Assembly: GCA_015680685.1 (NCBI GenBank)
Contig: MNCI01036287.1
Location: 391,378 to 455,377 of the forward strand
DNA length: 64,000 nt
Source: Gnetum montanum
Taxonomy: Eukaryota; Streptophyta; Gnetopsida; Gnetales; Gnetaceae
Direction: 5' to 3'
The position numbers were made by a program, and so were the translations under genes. Below are positions 36,045-47,703 of this stretch, one piece after another; position 1 is the first letter of the stretch; every line of letters starts with the position of its first letter. Below the pieces are notes generated by a model. The model had not been told where the DNA came from. It made no database searches and saw only the letters and a program-made list of their open reading frames with translations.

Positions 36045-36362
36045 CTAGGGTATCCTACTACTTTCATATAGGTTGTTTGTGATAGCCTGGAGTATTTTGC
36101 TCTTGCAAATAATGTTAATCTTGCTACAAAACAGGTAGTGTCTCCACTTCTTCAATGTAAACACTAAGGCAAGGCAGTTTCTCTCCACCTCATTATATTT
36201 CACCTCATACACTATTAGTGCATGACTTAGGTAGTACACTGGTATCTCAGAACCGTCATCCCATTTTTGACACAACAGTGACACAATAGACATGTCCAAG
36301 GTGGCAAGGTAGATGAAGAAAGGCTTATCTCTTTGTGGTGGGTAAATAGTTGGGAGGTGCAA
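36045..36362 (-). pseudogene. rh: First RNase H (Gypsy type) of Tat-A A2
   Basis: It follows RT in the same frame. The motifs PVYYLSHAL, YNEVERNCLALVF and RHYL are typical of the Gypsy RNase H connection region. Confidence 0.8.
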
Positions 36363-36398
36363 AAGGTCTTTCTTCAGATCATCAAAGGCTTATTGGCA

Positions 36399-37422
36399 TT
36401 ATGTTGTCCATTCGAAGTTAGCCCCTTTCTTCAGTAGATTTTGCATGGGGTGTAACTTTTCAGTCAACTTTGCTATAAACATTATGATGAATTGCACTCT
36501 ACCTTGTAACCCACACAATTCCTTAAGATTTGTAGGTGGTGTTAGGTTAACGATGGCCTTAACTTTGTCAGGGTCCGCTTGTATTCCAGCTTCCAATACT
36601 AGAAACCCTAACATGCATTCGGTTCTCACCTTGAGGACTACACCTAGATTGTTGGGATGATCAATGGCTTCTTTAGATTTCACTGCTATATCATCCACGT
36701 AGTTGTTCAATGTTTCTAAGATATAGTTGCTAAAGATGTAAGTCATGGCTCACTGGTAGGTTGCTCCGGCGTTCTTGAGCCCAAAAGGCATCATAGTATA
36801 ACATAAGGTACCCCATGGGATCATGAAGGTTTTTGTTAACTAATGCTCTGGGTTGATGCAAATTTATTTGTAGCTAGAGAAACCATCCATAAAGGATAAC
36901 AGAGCATGACCAGTTGTAGTGTCAATGAGTTGATCAATACTTGGAAGTGGGAAATCATCTTTGATTGTTGCCTTGTTCAGATCCCAGAAGTCTATACAGA
37001 TTCGTATTCCTCCCATTTTCTTAGAAACTACAATGATGTTAGATACCCATTCCGAGTAATCAACTGCCCAAATGAACCCAGCCTGATATAGCTTGATGAT
37101 TTCATCCCATACGGCTAGTGCGATCTCTAGTTTAACCTTGCGAGCCTTTTACTTAACTACTTTCATGCAAGGGTCTAAAATGATGTTGTGCTGTATCAGC
37201 CTCGGATCTAAACTTGGCATGTCACTGTATGACCATACAAAGAATTCAATGTTATCTTGTAGAATTTTAGCTACATCTTTATGTGTTTGTGAATCTAGGA
37301 GGGAACTAAGTTGCAACATTTTTACTTGCCCCCTGGATGTGGTCATTGGCGTTTCAATGAGAGGATCCTCAGTTACATCCTCAGCCTCTAAATCTAGGAC
37401 TTGGACTAGATGCTCAGGCTAG
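36399..37422 (-). pseudogene. rt: Reverse transcriptase of Tat-A A2
   Basis: From high to low coordinate: the pre-RT block with WSYSDMPSLDP (37,346-37,149), FMDGFSSY (near 36,890), MPFGLKNAGATYQ (near 36,770), and the catalytic YVDD (near 36,700) intact in NNYVDDIAVKS. The thumb region follows (PPTNLKELCGLQG). One frame runs from 37,346 into RNase H, with only nonsense changes. It is separated from the end of the protease (43,528) by 6.1 kb that includes the antisense gene. Confidence 0.85.
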
Positions 37423-37744
37423 TTTGGGGATGCTTCTAAGGACACTACGGTGCTAACTGCAAGTGATTCCTAGTCTATTAGCTCTAGGTTCAGTTGTCTT
37501 GCGAGTTCACCGTGTGGACCTATTAAAGCTAAAAGTGAAGAGAGATCATGATGGATTTCCATTCTCACTCAACCTTCCAAAATGAGATGAAAGTCTAGTC
37601 AAGAGATACATGTTTGTAGTAACTGTGCATAGTGAAAATTTGAAAAGTAGCAATGAAATGTAAGCAATAGAAATAAGTATAAAGTATGATAGAAAGCTTA
37701 GGATTGGCCAGTTTAAGTTTGTGGCGAACCATAGGGAAGTAAAA
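37423..37744. other. Upstream part of the RT ORF, poorly preserved
   Basis: An acidic, Ser/Leu-rich minus-strand reading continues from RT to about 37,560, then the sequence becomes A-rich and non-coding. No splice signal was certain. Confidence 0.4.
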
Positions 37745-38040
37745 ATGCAAAACTGCTAGTGTAAAATGCAAAAAACTGCTAGTTTAATGTCTTTGCGGAC
37801 TGCAAATAGATTATAGTGTTAGTTGAAGGTCATTGCAGACGGCTAAAATGCAAGAGTTTTGAAGCTATTAGTTTAAGGTCTTTGCAGACCGCTAACGATT
37901 AAAAGGTCAAAACTGCTAGTTTAAGGTCTTCACAGACCACTAACTAGATTCAAACTATGCATTAGGATTGCTAGTTTAAGGTCTTTGTGGACCACTTATG
38001 AGATATTTTTGTGAAGGAAAATGGCTAGTTTGAAGCATGT
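37745..38040. repeat. Short tandem repeats (GGTCT hairpins), RT side, Tat-A A2
   Basis: About seven units read GCTAGTTTAAGGTCTTTGC then AGACCGCT or variants, spaced 40-60 bp. GGTCT and AGACC pair perfectly around TTGC. They lie upstream of the promoter of the antisense gene. Confidence 0.8.
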
Positions 38041-38175
38041 CAAGGCTCTTTGCCCAAGCCCACCTACCTTAATGCGAATAGTGCTACTATGTCATGGTGG
38101 CCATGCTACGTTGTACAAAACACCCCACATTAATCAGGGAGAGAGAATGATAAGTTTCCTTTTCACCATTGTGGC

Positions 38176-38183
38176 TATAAATA
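38176..38183 (+). promoter_or_regulatory. TATA box of the antisense gene
   Basis: TATAAATA in the context GGCTATAAATAGGG is a good plant TATA box. A start of transcription near 38,205-38,210 would leave a leader of about 110 bases before the ATG at 38,319. Confidence 0.6.
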
Positions 38184-38318
38184 GGGATTAATCCTTGGTA
38201 AACTCATCATTTTCGTCGTAACAGTGTAGAGCCGACATCCGGAGTGTAGAGAAATTTTGCCAATAGAGAGCAAGGCGGTTCGACATAGTAATGAAGAAAT
38301 AGTTCGACAAGTGAGACG

Positions 38319-41300
38319 ATGGCTCCTAGGAAAGAATGCAAACACCTGGCACTTGCCAAGGTCGATGAAGTGAAAGAAACCCTAGGATGCATGTCATAGG
38401 TACGCGTCGCGGTGTGAGAGGAGACACCATTGGCCCGGTAGGCTGCTATGCTTCCTCTGTTTTTCCTATGCCTCTATTATTACTCCTATTTTTTCTATTT
38501 TTGTTCTTGCAATTTTTGTTTTGCAATCTATGTTTTCTATCATTGTGTTGTCATTATTTTTGCCTTTACATCGTCGCTATTGTCATTTTGGCTATGACAG
38601 ACGTATGGATGCTACACTAAGGTTGCATGCAATGTCACCCAGAATGCCATCACTGCGGCTGTCATTGCCGTAGAGGTTTGGATGATTTGAGCCACTTTGC
38701 ATGCAAATAGCATAGCGTACGACCCTCAAGATGGTTTGGCCATGTGCGTGATGTGATAGTGTAACACATGTTCTGTCATGGCATGATGCTAATCACTTTT
38801 TCAGGAATATTTGTGAATGGATACGGTGTATTAAATTCTTGTTTATTTTAAGATTTGTCTTTAATTTTGTTGTTGCTATGCTAAGATAATTTTGCTACGC
38901 TATTGCCTTCATATTTTTGCTACGCTATGTGTATGAAGAGAATCATGCTACGCTATCTGCTAAATGCTAATTTCTGCTACGCTATATTTGAACTTCACTC
39001 GAACATGCTATTAATATTTGCCATTGTGTTGTGCAAGGTGGCACTGAGGCCAATCTTGATTGTCCTAGAAATTGTAGGGATCTTGTGCTATGTAAGCAAA
39101 CTAGTGGCCAATGTCCCTCCACCCCATGCACGTGTGGGAAAGTAGGTGGTCTAGTTCCAAGAAGGAGCATAGGATTTTTTGCAATTTCTTATCTAGCTCT
39201 TTAATGTGATTGTTTGGTCACATTTGGTGGAGGAGGTAGTGGTCGTCATAAAAGAGACCCTATTGCTTGGTGCAAATCAGGGTATTTTGAGATTTTTGAC
39301 AGATAGAATAATTAGCAGCATGCAGGGAGAAGGATCCAGTCAATGCTCAAAAAATTTAAGGCATTTGGCTTGGATCTGGGAGATGGTCGAGTGTAATTGC
39401 TACCATCCATACAACACTTTGTTTATTGCGCATGACATGGGAACGTGCTTCCAGAACCCACTAGGAACCATTTACTGTGCTGGTGGGTGAGTTTTGTAGA
39501 CATGTTCTGCTATGCTATGCAATGTTTGCTATGCTAGGAAAATGTTAATAATATGTTTTTGTTACCAGGATTTTCATCAACAAGAATGGGCTTCACAACG
39601 ATACGGATGTGTTGACCTTAGCATAGATGGTGCTATGAGAGTTTTCTTCCACTAAGAACATGTGCATAGGTGTGATAGGCCAATGTGGATGTGAGTATAA
39701 AACTTACCCAACTTGGTATTCCAAGTTCTACGATAGATGCAAGGAGTCCGATTGGTTGGATGAGGGATGGGCACCCTTTAAATCGATCATCGTTGAAGAT
39801 GTCTTGGTTGATCTTTCATCATTCTCGTCACTGTTTAGACCTGGTAAGCTAAACAATAAACTATTGCATGTTCAAATGTTGTTCTTGTTTATTTTTTTCT
39901 TCTACTGCTTATGCTTGTCTAAGTTATTTTTTGTCCTTTTGTGTTTTCGTGCAAATTGCTGTAGTAGCGAAGAAGTCTAAGGAGGTGACAGTGATCACCT
40001 CTGGCAATTAGGAGGCCAACATCTACTTCAAGTATAGGGGGGTAGATGAGAGCCAACATTGGTTATGCAACATGACCTTAGAATTTCTGATCAAGAACCT
40101 TCAGGATGTTGAGCTTATGGATTTCTTCCTGGCCACGAACTCGAGCGTCCTTATTGTTGAGATGCTCACCCTAGTTGTCCCCTTTTCCAAAAAAGGCAGA
40201 TCACTTTCAGACAAGTGTACATGGCTTGTGGGTGGTCCTTGAAATAAACAACTAGCTATTCACAAACCTTTTCAGTGTCCCAACTGATGGTCTCCTCATA
40301 GGGTCAAAGACCAAGAAAGAGGAAAACCATCAGAGGGACATCGAGGAGTGGCTAGGGGTTGCAAAAGGACGAAAGGAAATTCTCATGGAGAAGGTCAAGC
40401 CAAGAGTCATCAAAGATGTTTACCCTGTCTTCCATGCCCATGCATTTCTCAGGTTTCTTTCCCAAGGAAAGATTACTGGAATTGAGTAAGCTTGGGTAAT
40501 GCGGAAGGTCATGGAAGAGGGGTCCTGCTACAACTGGGCTAAGCATCTTTGCAAAGGCTTGCAAATTGAAATGGTTGCACTTCATAAGAAGCAAGAGTCC
40601 CGTTTCAACATGCATCATGCATTTTACTTAGCCTACTTGTGGAATTTTGTGAAGTCCTTGGTAGTCCATTAGAATGGAGTCTGGGTTATGTGAGATCGTA
40701 ACCATATTTTCAAACCGTGGATCTGCCAAATCCTTTGAACCACCCAAGCCCAAGATTCCCCAGAAGCTATTGGGAAGTCATTTTCCATGACAACTAGGGA
40801 TCAAGTGGCTTACAACTTTTGTGGCCAAGACAACATGGAAGCGGCACCCCTTGCTGCTATAGGTAGCGTGTTGTAGGGGAAACGTCTCATCACCGAGTGG
40901 TGGCCACTAAGTTGTGGTGAAAAAGGCCTCATCCAGTAGAGGGGCCATCCCGTACGGACAAGGAAGGGGGGTGATCACTACGGTTTAAGCTATGCAGGAT
41001 ACAACCTCCCATTGGTAAATGCTCTTCTTTGTGTTTGTTTCTTCAACTTTTGATTAAATGCTTGCTATGCTGTGCTACACTAAGTAGTGTAGCACCTATT
41101 TTAAGCTAACATGGTTTAAGTTATAATGCAAATATGTTTTTGCTGCCAGAAGAAGAAGAAGAAAAAGAAGAAGGTGATGGAGAGGTGTCAGCCCCCAAGA
41201 TGGGAGTGACGAACAAAGATGTTGAGGCCCTAGTCTCAGAGGAAAGGACCCTGGTCAAAATGGAAGAAGGAGAAGAAGCCCTTGTCACAAAGGAAGGGGC

Positions 41301-43010
41301 TCCCATCGACAAAGAAAATGATCCTACTGAAGAGGATCTTTTTGGTGACAAGGAGGAGTCTCCTACAGATGAAGAAGATTCTAGTGCCTTGAAAAGAAAG
41401 GTTCCAGCAAATAAAGAGGAATCCTACATCAACCGAGAAGGGACTTCTGTTAGAGATCCCTTTGCTGAATGCAGTTCAGTATTAGGGGAGCAGACGAATG
41501 TTAAGGGTGCTACCATAGTTTTAAGCAAAAAAGGAGAATAACTACAATTAGAAATTGGTGAGTTTGACAATATATTTGACAATATGTTGATGGGTAATAC
41601 CCTCGTTATCACCCCTAAGGGTTTACTGGGTAGGAGCCCTTACACTATCATTCGTGTTACTCACAGCTTTGTTGTAGTCCATCTCAGTCATTACTGATGC
41701 ATTTGGTTGTATGACAGACACCATTGTTAATGTTGCAGGACCTCCCTTGATTAGCTTGGGACCATGGGCCGAGACCCCCGACAAGCTTGCTTTCATGCAG
41801 GGGGTCTTTGATGACATGATTGATCATATCAAACAGGTCAATCCTGAAGTGGGTAAGTAAAGTTGCTAAGCTAGGATTTTGTGTTGCTACGCTAGATTTC
41901 TTAAATCACTAACTTTGCTACACTAGTGTGACTGATGCGCTCTTTGTGTGGTTACAACCTCTTGACTCAAGTGGGACCTGAAATAGGCGTTGAAAGTTGA
42001 TGCTGTGCCTACATTCCCACTTGAAGTGGCCGAGGTGCCTCGTCGCATATACGACAAGGATAGAAAATGCACTTTGCACTTGGCATGCTCCTTGTGGGAG
42101 TGTAGGTGCATCAATGAAGACCTGTGGAAACAGGTCCAGAAGACTAAGAAAGAGAAGGATGAATTGAGCGCTGAGTTGGGAGACCTTCGATCCAGGAAAA
42201 AGTTCCTCCTAGCTCGTGATACCAATGATGGCAATTGGTGCATGGCTATCATAGATTATGCTAGATATTGGATAGCTAGAACAATAAGGCTACTTGGGAG
42301 ATAATAGAATAAGAGATGTAGATGGAGTTGTTAGCTCAGAAGAACCAAGCCTGGAAAGACTACAATACCAAAGTTTATGAGTGGGGGCAATCCTAGAAGA
42401 ACCATAAATATATGTATAAACTAGAACATGCCACCTATCATAAACAATATCGGGATGCTTCAGTGAAAGCATTTACCTATGAAGCATTCATGGATGTCAT
42501 TGGTGATTTTGAAGCCTACAACAAATTTATGCAGCAAGTGACAGTCATTGAGTCATTTGAGCGAGAAGTGAACCTTCTCATAGGTGAGATTGCCACTGCT
42601 TCCTTTTCTCCGAGACCACCAAGATGGATGGCCATTGAAAAGGAGAAAGCCATCGCAAACGTTGAACTAAGTGATAGGCATTGGGTAGATATCATAGAGG
42701 AGGAGGTCTGGGACTACCTCGGGCTCAATTTGGATCAGATACCCCTTGAGGCAGATGCGGGGCCGTCTCAGGTTAGTCACTTTTTGCTATGTGAAGGCTT
42801 ATGCTTTATTCTAGCTTTTTTGTGTTGCCCTAATTGACTACTGCACTTTTTATAATGTATATTCAAGATAAAGATGTAGGGCTCGTAGAGGATGGAAATG
42901 AAGAGGAAGAAGAGGGCAGTGCAGAGGAAGGCGATGCAGAAGAAAATAGAAGAAAAAAATGTGGAAGGCAACGGTATGGGCAAAGATGATATAGGCAAAG
43001 ATGACTTATG
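38319..43010 (+). pseudogene. Antisense spliced gene of Tat-A, copy A2
   Basis: Unknown product. The proposed start, ATG at 38,319, gives a basic N-terminus (MAPRKE). Likely exons: 38,319-38,399, about 38,600-38,675, about 39,032-39,175 (Cys-rich), about 39,206-39,486, 39,571-39,843, about 39,968-41,014, 41,150-41,557, 41,739-41,852, 41,972-42,771 and 42,868-43,010. The last five correspond one by one to the exons of copy A1. Regions: a W/Y-rich segment (39,690-39,840, ending LVDLSSFSSLF), a conserved core (40,080-40,700), an acidic run (41,150-41,190), coiled coil (42,000-42,700) and an acidic tail. Stops occur (for example at 38,397 and in the 40-kb exon). It could be a captured host gene or an ancestral element gene. 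Confidence 0.65.
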
Positions 43011-43169
43011 ATAGCATGTTTTTTGATTTTTTGTTATTTTTGCAAAACTGTTGAAAACATTGTTTAAGTGAAAATAGCTTTAAATGAAAGAGAGAATTTT
43101 GGAAAAGAAATCGGTCTTATGCCTGCTTATGCATTATCTATGTGATCAATTTTATGTTTTTATTTTTAA
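43011..43169. other. 3' flank of the antisense gene
   Basis: AT-rich sequence after the stop codon; a plausible 3' untranslated region. No clear polyadenylation signal was chosen. Confidence 0.35.
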
Positions 43170-43375
43170 TGTTTTAGTTTTAGGCCATTTTAGGCCATTG
43201 CTAGTTTTAGGCCATTTTGGGCCGTCAAACATGATGTAAAAAAAAGAAATCTTGCCAGTTTTAGGCCTTAGCAAGCCGTAATATAGTTTTAGGCCATTTC
43301 AGGCCATCGCTAGTTTTAGGCCGTTTCGGGCTTTGGGATAGTAGTGTAGTTTTAGGCCATTTTAGGCCATGAGAG
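43170..43375. repeat. Mini-hairpin tandem repeats (GGCC type), copy A2
   Basis: Five to six units read TAGTTTTAGGCCATTTTAGG then CC. GGCC pairs with GGCC around a 6-base loop. This is the counterpart of 3,905-4,075, again between the convergent ends of the antisense gene and gag-protease. Confidence 0.8.
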
Positions 43376-43527
43376 GGTAAAAAAATGATATTATAATGAT
43401 TTAGAGAACGACTAATTGGTACCTAGCATAGATGGATGGATGCAAAAAAAATGTGGTAAATGTACAAAGGATGCCAGCTAGGCAAGAAGCAGTGGGGTTG
43501 TTATGCTATGTGTAACTACTTGACCCA

Positions 43528-46500
43528 TCATGGATTGGGTGAGGCGTAAGGTCGAGATGCTTTGCTACAGCCTTCGTCTTCATCGTTGTCCTCCACTTGG
43601 AAGGGCAACTTAGTCCATGCGTTTTCATTTTCTAAATCGGCATGCTGAGTCGACTCTCTTGCTGAATAGTTAGTATCTATAGAGACAGGCACTTCACTCT
43701 CAAAGGTTATGACCTCTAAGCCCTGTTCCATATCTACGTTGTTGATAGCTTGCGTTGCTACCTCGTCACCATGGATTACCACCTCCTTGCCTACATAAGG
43801 TAGATGGATCTCCTGATGAATGGGTGAAGAGACAACGCTAAGTTGCACTAACCATGACCTCCCCAAGATTAGGTTAAACCTAGGCATCTCTTCGACCATG
43901 ATAAATGTTGCATTTGTGGGAAACTGGTCCCCTGCCATGAAGTCAATGTGGACCATGCCTTTCACCACAACCCATGTCCCATTGAACAAATTTAAGCATG
44001 ATGTTGTTATGGGTCTGATCTAGTCGACAAAATCTAGCTTATCCACTATCGGGAAAGGGATGACCTTTGTGGCAGCCCCAACATTGATGTGTACCCTTCG
44101 GATGTTGTGTTGGCTGACCCAAATTATGGTGAACAGGGGTGCTATAGTCACCTAACCCTTTTTAGGGTCTTTCCTAATGGAATCATCATAGAAAGTCAAT
44201 TGGGATGGCTTTAGTTTTGTAGGTGCAGAAGGAAGCATGACCGAGTGGATCACTTTTTCTTTTGCTGGCATGTTCTCGTCAACCAGAATTACCGTGAACA
44301 TGCAGACCAAAGCCTCATGGTGTGCGGTAGATGTTATGATCAGGTCATACAGGCTCAGCATAGTATTTTTCTATTTTAGATCTTTCTTGACCTGAGTGAG
44401 AGAACTTAAAAGGTCTTGGCCACCTTCCTATTTATGGCTTTTCTCCTCTTCTATTCATCCCAGGAGATGAATTTTCCAAGGAGAGACAGTTTTGGGTTTG
44501 GGTTTAGACCCTTTTGGGCAAGGTGGTGAAGACTATGCATGTGTAGCAACGTTACTTTTCAATGACGAGGACATAGATGCAGGGGGCGAGGACGTAGGCT
44601 TGGAAGTACCTAGGATGGTACTTTCCCTTGATGTCTCACCTGTGAAGCACACTTCTCATTTGTTAGGACAAGAAGGCTATGAAGATGTCTTATGCGGGAA
44701 GGGGGCTATTGAATGGCTTGGCCCCTTGATAACAAATGGTGCGAATGATGTTAATGTACATGGTGGTGCAGTTTTTCTTACAGGTGGTGCAAGGGTGGAT
44801 GCCCAGGGAATAGGTGATGTAGGGATAGATGACTGGGGAGAGACTCTCAAGACAAATGGCTGTTATGGGGTTAGATTAGCCATTGGTGGTACTGGTGCAC
44901 TACGCTGAGGCACACGAATCACAAATGACTATTGGGGCGGTCTAGGATTACTGTCAATGTTGATGGTGTTGATAATGTAACCAACATTGTTGGTGTTAAG
45001 TGGATTTGTGTAAATGTGTAGGGATTGATTCTTAGGAAATATTGGGTTGCTTTCGTCTAGCACCAGTTTCCCTTGATTGATCATCCTTTGGATGTCGTCC
45101 TTTAACGCCATGCAGTAATCTGTGTCGTGACCAGACTATTGATGGTACAAAACTGCTCCAGCCTGAAACCCTTAGGAACTAGGGGCTCATTGGTCAAAGC
45201 CAAAGAGGGGTTCCTAAGGAGTTTGCAATATCGCTAATGCTTCTTCGCTCCCTCTGACATCCATTTTTTTTGGATGTACCCTAGCACTAGTAATTGCTTC
45301 AGAAGATCTGAAGGCTTAACAAGCAACGAGGTATACTTTGAGCTATTTTTATGCTCAAATTTTGATTTAGGTGGTGCAGATGCTTTAGGTGCAAAGTTGG
45401 AAGGTTGATGTGCGTTGCCCTGTTTGGGCACATGGTTAGTTGTAGGTGTGGTCAGTTTCTTGTTATTCTTGTTATTGTTGTTGGGTTTGGCCTCGTTCGC
45501 CATAGCAGCCACTGTGGCTATTGCAGCCTTACCCTTGTCTTTTTCCTTCTTTGTGAAGGTGTTCTTATATGTAACGTAGGCTGGGTCTTTGCTTTCCTCA
45601 GCCACATCTTGTATGCTCTTAGTCTAGGCAAAATCCTGACTAAGAGTGCATGGAGCGAGATAGTACATCTTGGACTTGATAAAGTTGGTCACCGCACCCT
45701 TAAAGATGGCTAGCAAATGGGCCTCCGTGATGGGCTCACGGATTTCATTAAGGGTCGAGCTCCAACGTTGGATGAACTTTTGGACTGGTTCCAATAGGTC
45801 TTGTTTCACACTCATCAACTGATCCAGCGTGACCTCTAGGCTCAAGTTGTACTTGAAATGCATCATACACTGGGTCAGAAGTTCCTCTAGGGTTGATATG
45901 GAGGAGCGTGGAAGCACGCAGTACCAGTCCAGGGCTTTTCTCATTAGAGACATGGAAAAGACACAGATGATCGTATGCGGCCATTGTTGTAGAAGAAGGG
46001 ACTTAGACCTAAATGTAACAAGGTGTGCATTGGGATCCCCCTCTTTATTGTATTTTGTAAAATGGGGAAGTGATATCCAAGGGGGTAACATTGGCATGGG
46101 GACTACCGGGTTGCTGGGATCATCCTAGTAGAAGTCCATGACTTGTACCATATCAAAACTGATAGCCTTGAGGCATTTTATTTCCTTTGTAAGAGTATGG
46201 ATAAGCTGGAATGCTTGATCTAGGCCCGAAGATGATGTGGATGATTTGGGAGCTGCCAAGGCAGCTCCCATCTATGGCATGGTAGGGGAAGTGACATGAC
46301 CCATAGGCGGTGTCGTTGGGATGACCCCTATGAATGGTGTTGCTTGCGTTGTCCACCACCCAGAGTAGCAGTCAAGGGTTGTGCTACGGGGTAGGTTGTT
46401 TGCATGGCTAGTGGGATAGACTAGAGTCCTACACTAGGTTGTATTTTTTGTGGGACTTGGTAGGTTTTTTGGCTAACTTAGTGGGACATCTGCAACAGTT

Positions 46501-47190
46501 GCAAAATAGGAGGAGAAGTGAATGAGGTCTAGCATGTGGATGGGCCTAGGCCCACTACTGATGGTGGCACAGGTGTAAATGTAGGAATGGACACAAAACT
46601 ACATGCAATGGCAAGGTAGGTATGGTGTGAACATGGGGTAGGGTAGCCGTGATTAGTGCATGATGTGATACAAGAATGGATTGGGGAATGGTTGGCAGAA
46701 AATAGGGGAGTAGGTTTGTTGATACACCAAGGGCATGGCATGGCTACTCATTGCTAGTGTAATCACAGGTTGTGATGACTCAGATGTGATCACGAAGGGA
46801 GCAGTGGTAGAGAGCGGGCTTGTCTAGAAAAATGGGGTGGAAGGAAGGGTGGCAGGATTAGTTTGACCCCCACCCTTGGATTGGGAATCTAGTTCCTCTT
46901 GCCCATCTTGGAACATCTCATCATGGTGAGATTCCATGTCTCGTGACTCCCTAGGCCTAATGACCTAGATCAGCTAATTTATGAGCCATTGGTTTGTTTG
47001 CGTTAAAGGGATGGTAACGCCAGGAGTGGAAATAAATTCCTTCCCATCGTAGTAAGCAAGCTTGAAGCTACATTTGTCTTCAAGTTCTTGTGTATCTAAG
47101 GGCAAGTTTGCCTACACCTTAGCATAGAGAAAATTATATCGCTTGTATTATTGAGCCAAGCCCTTAGGTCCTTGGTTTTGGATCCTGAGG
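43528..47190 (-). pseudogene. gag-pro: gag-protease polyprotein of Tat-A copy A2
   Basis: Domain order is as in copy A1. The N-terminal domain is near 47,150-46,970 (with ANLPLD and FKLAYYDGKEF), then a Pro/His-rich linker. The gag domain is at 46,097-45,624 (HFTKYNKEGDPNAHL, ALDWY, LEELLTQ). A Lys/Asn-rich linker spans 45,605-45,234. The knuckle region near 45,150 is damaged, and DDIQRMINQGKLVLDES follows. The protease at 44,150-43,700 has NVGAATKVI where D-S/T-G is expected and the FNLILGRSWL block. The ORF ends in an acidic tail at TGA 43,530-43,528, the same stop position as in A1. There are stops and at least one frameshift (between 45,234 and 45,111). Confidence 0.85.
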
Positions 47191-47264
47191 GATTGGTGTG
47201 GCCCTAGCATTGGGCTAGGTGGCTACTTAGCACCTATGATTCCTTGAACCAAAAGGGGAACCTC

Positions 47265-47690
47265 AACGTTAGAGGTAGTAGCAATGGTGCTCAAGGAAAT
47301 CATTGTCATAAAGCTAAAAGGATAAGGAAAACAATGAGATTGGAAGGCAATCAAAGGCTTTCTATCTTGCAGGATTCCAAAGGAACTGTTGGAGTGACTG
47401 ATCTACATCACACGATGCGTAAACAATCGCAAAAGGATGTCACATCTATGCTAGTGCATGATGGGGTACAGAACACATGCAAAACTACTATGAAACAAGG
47501 GGGTCAAATGGTAATAAGAGGCTTTATGTCCTGCGGGATTTCGAAGGAACTGTCAGAGTGACCGATTTGCATCACACAATGTGTAAACAACCACAAAAGG
47601 GTGTCACATCTACACTAGTGCGTTGTGGGGTGCAAAATGCTTATAGGACTACTGTAAAACATGGAAGGGGTACTAAAAGATCATCGTTCT
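47265..47690. repeat. Leader repeats of Tat-A copy A2
   Basis: Two clear units begin at 47,356 and 47,520 (GGCTTTATGTCCTGCGGGAT type), 164 bases apart. They are homologous to the five units of copy A1. Confidence 0.75.
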
Positions 47691-47703
47691 AGTGCCAGAA
47701 AAT
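47682..47703 (-). other. Primer binding site region of Tat-A A2
   Basis: Directly inside the 5' LTR, the minus strand reads CTGGCACTAGAACGATG after four bases. It is related to the sites in A1 and Tat-B. The tRNA is not assigned. Confidence 0.55.

Noticed and set aside
38319-43010. Ordinary host gene captured by chance between two separate elements
   Set aside because: The same gene, in the same orientation and next to the same gag-protease end and mini-hairpin cluster, is found in copy A1, so it belongs to the Tat-A family. Its ultimate origin may still be a host gene.
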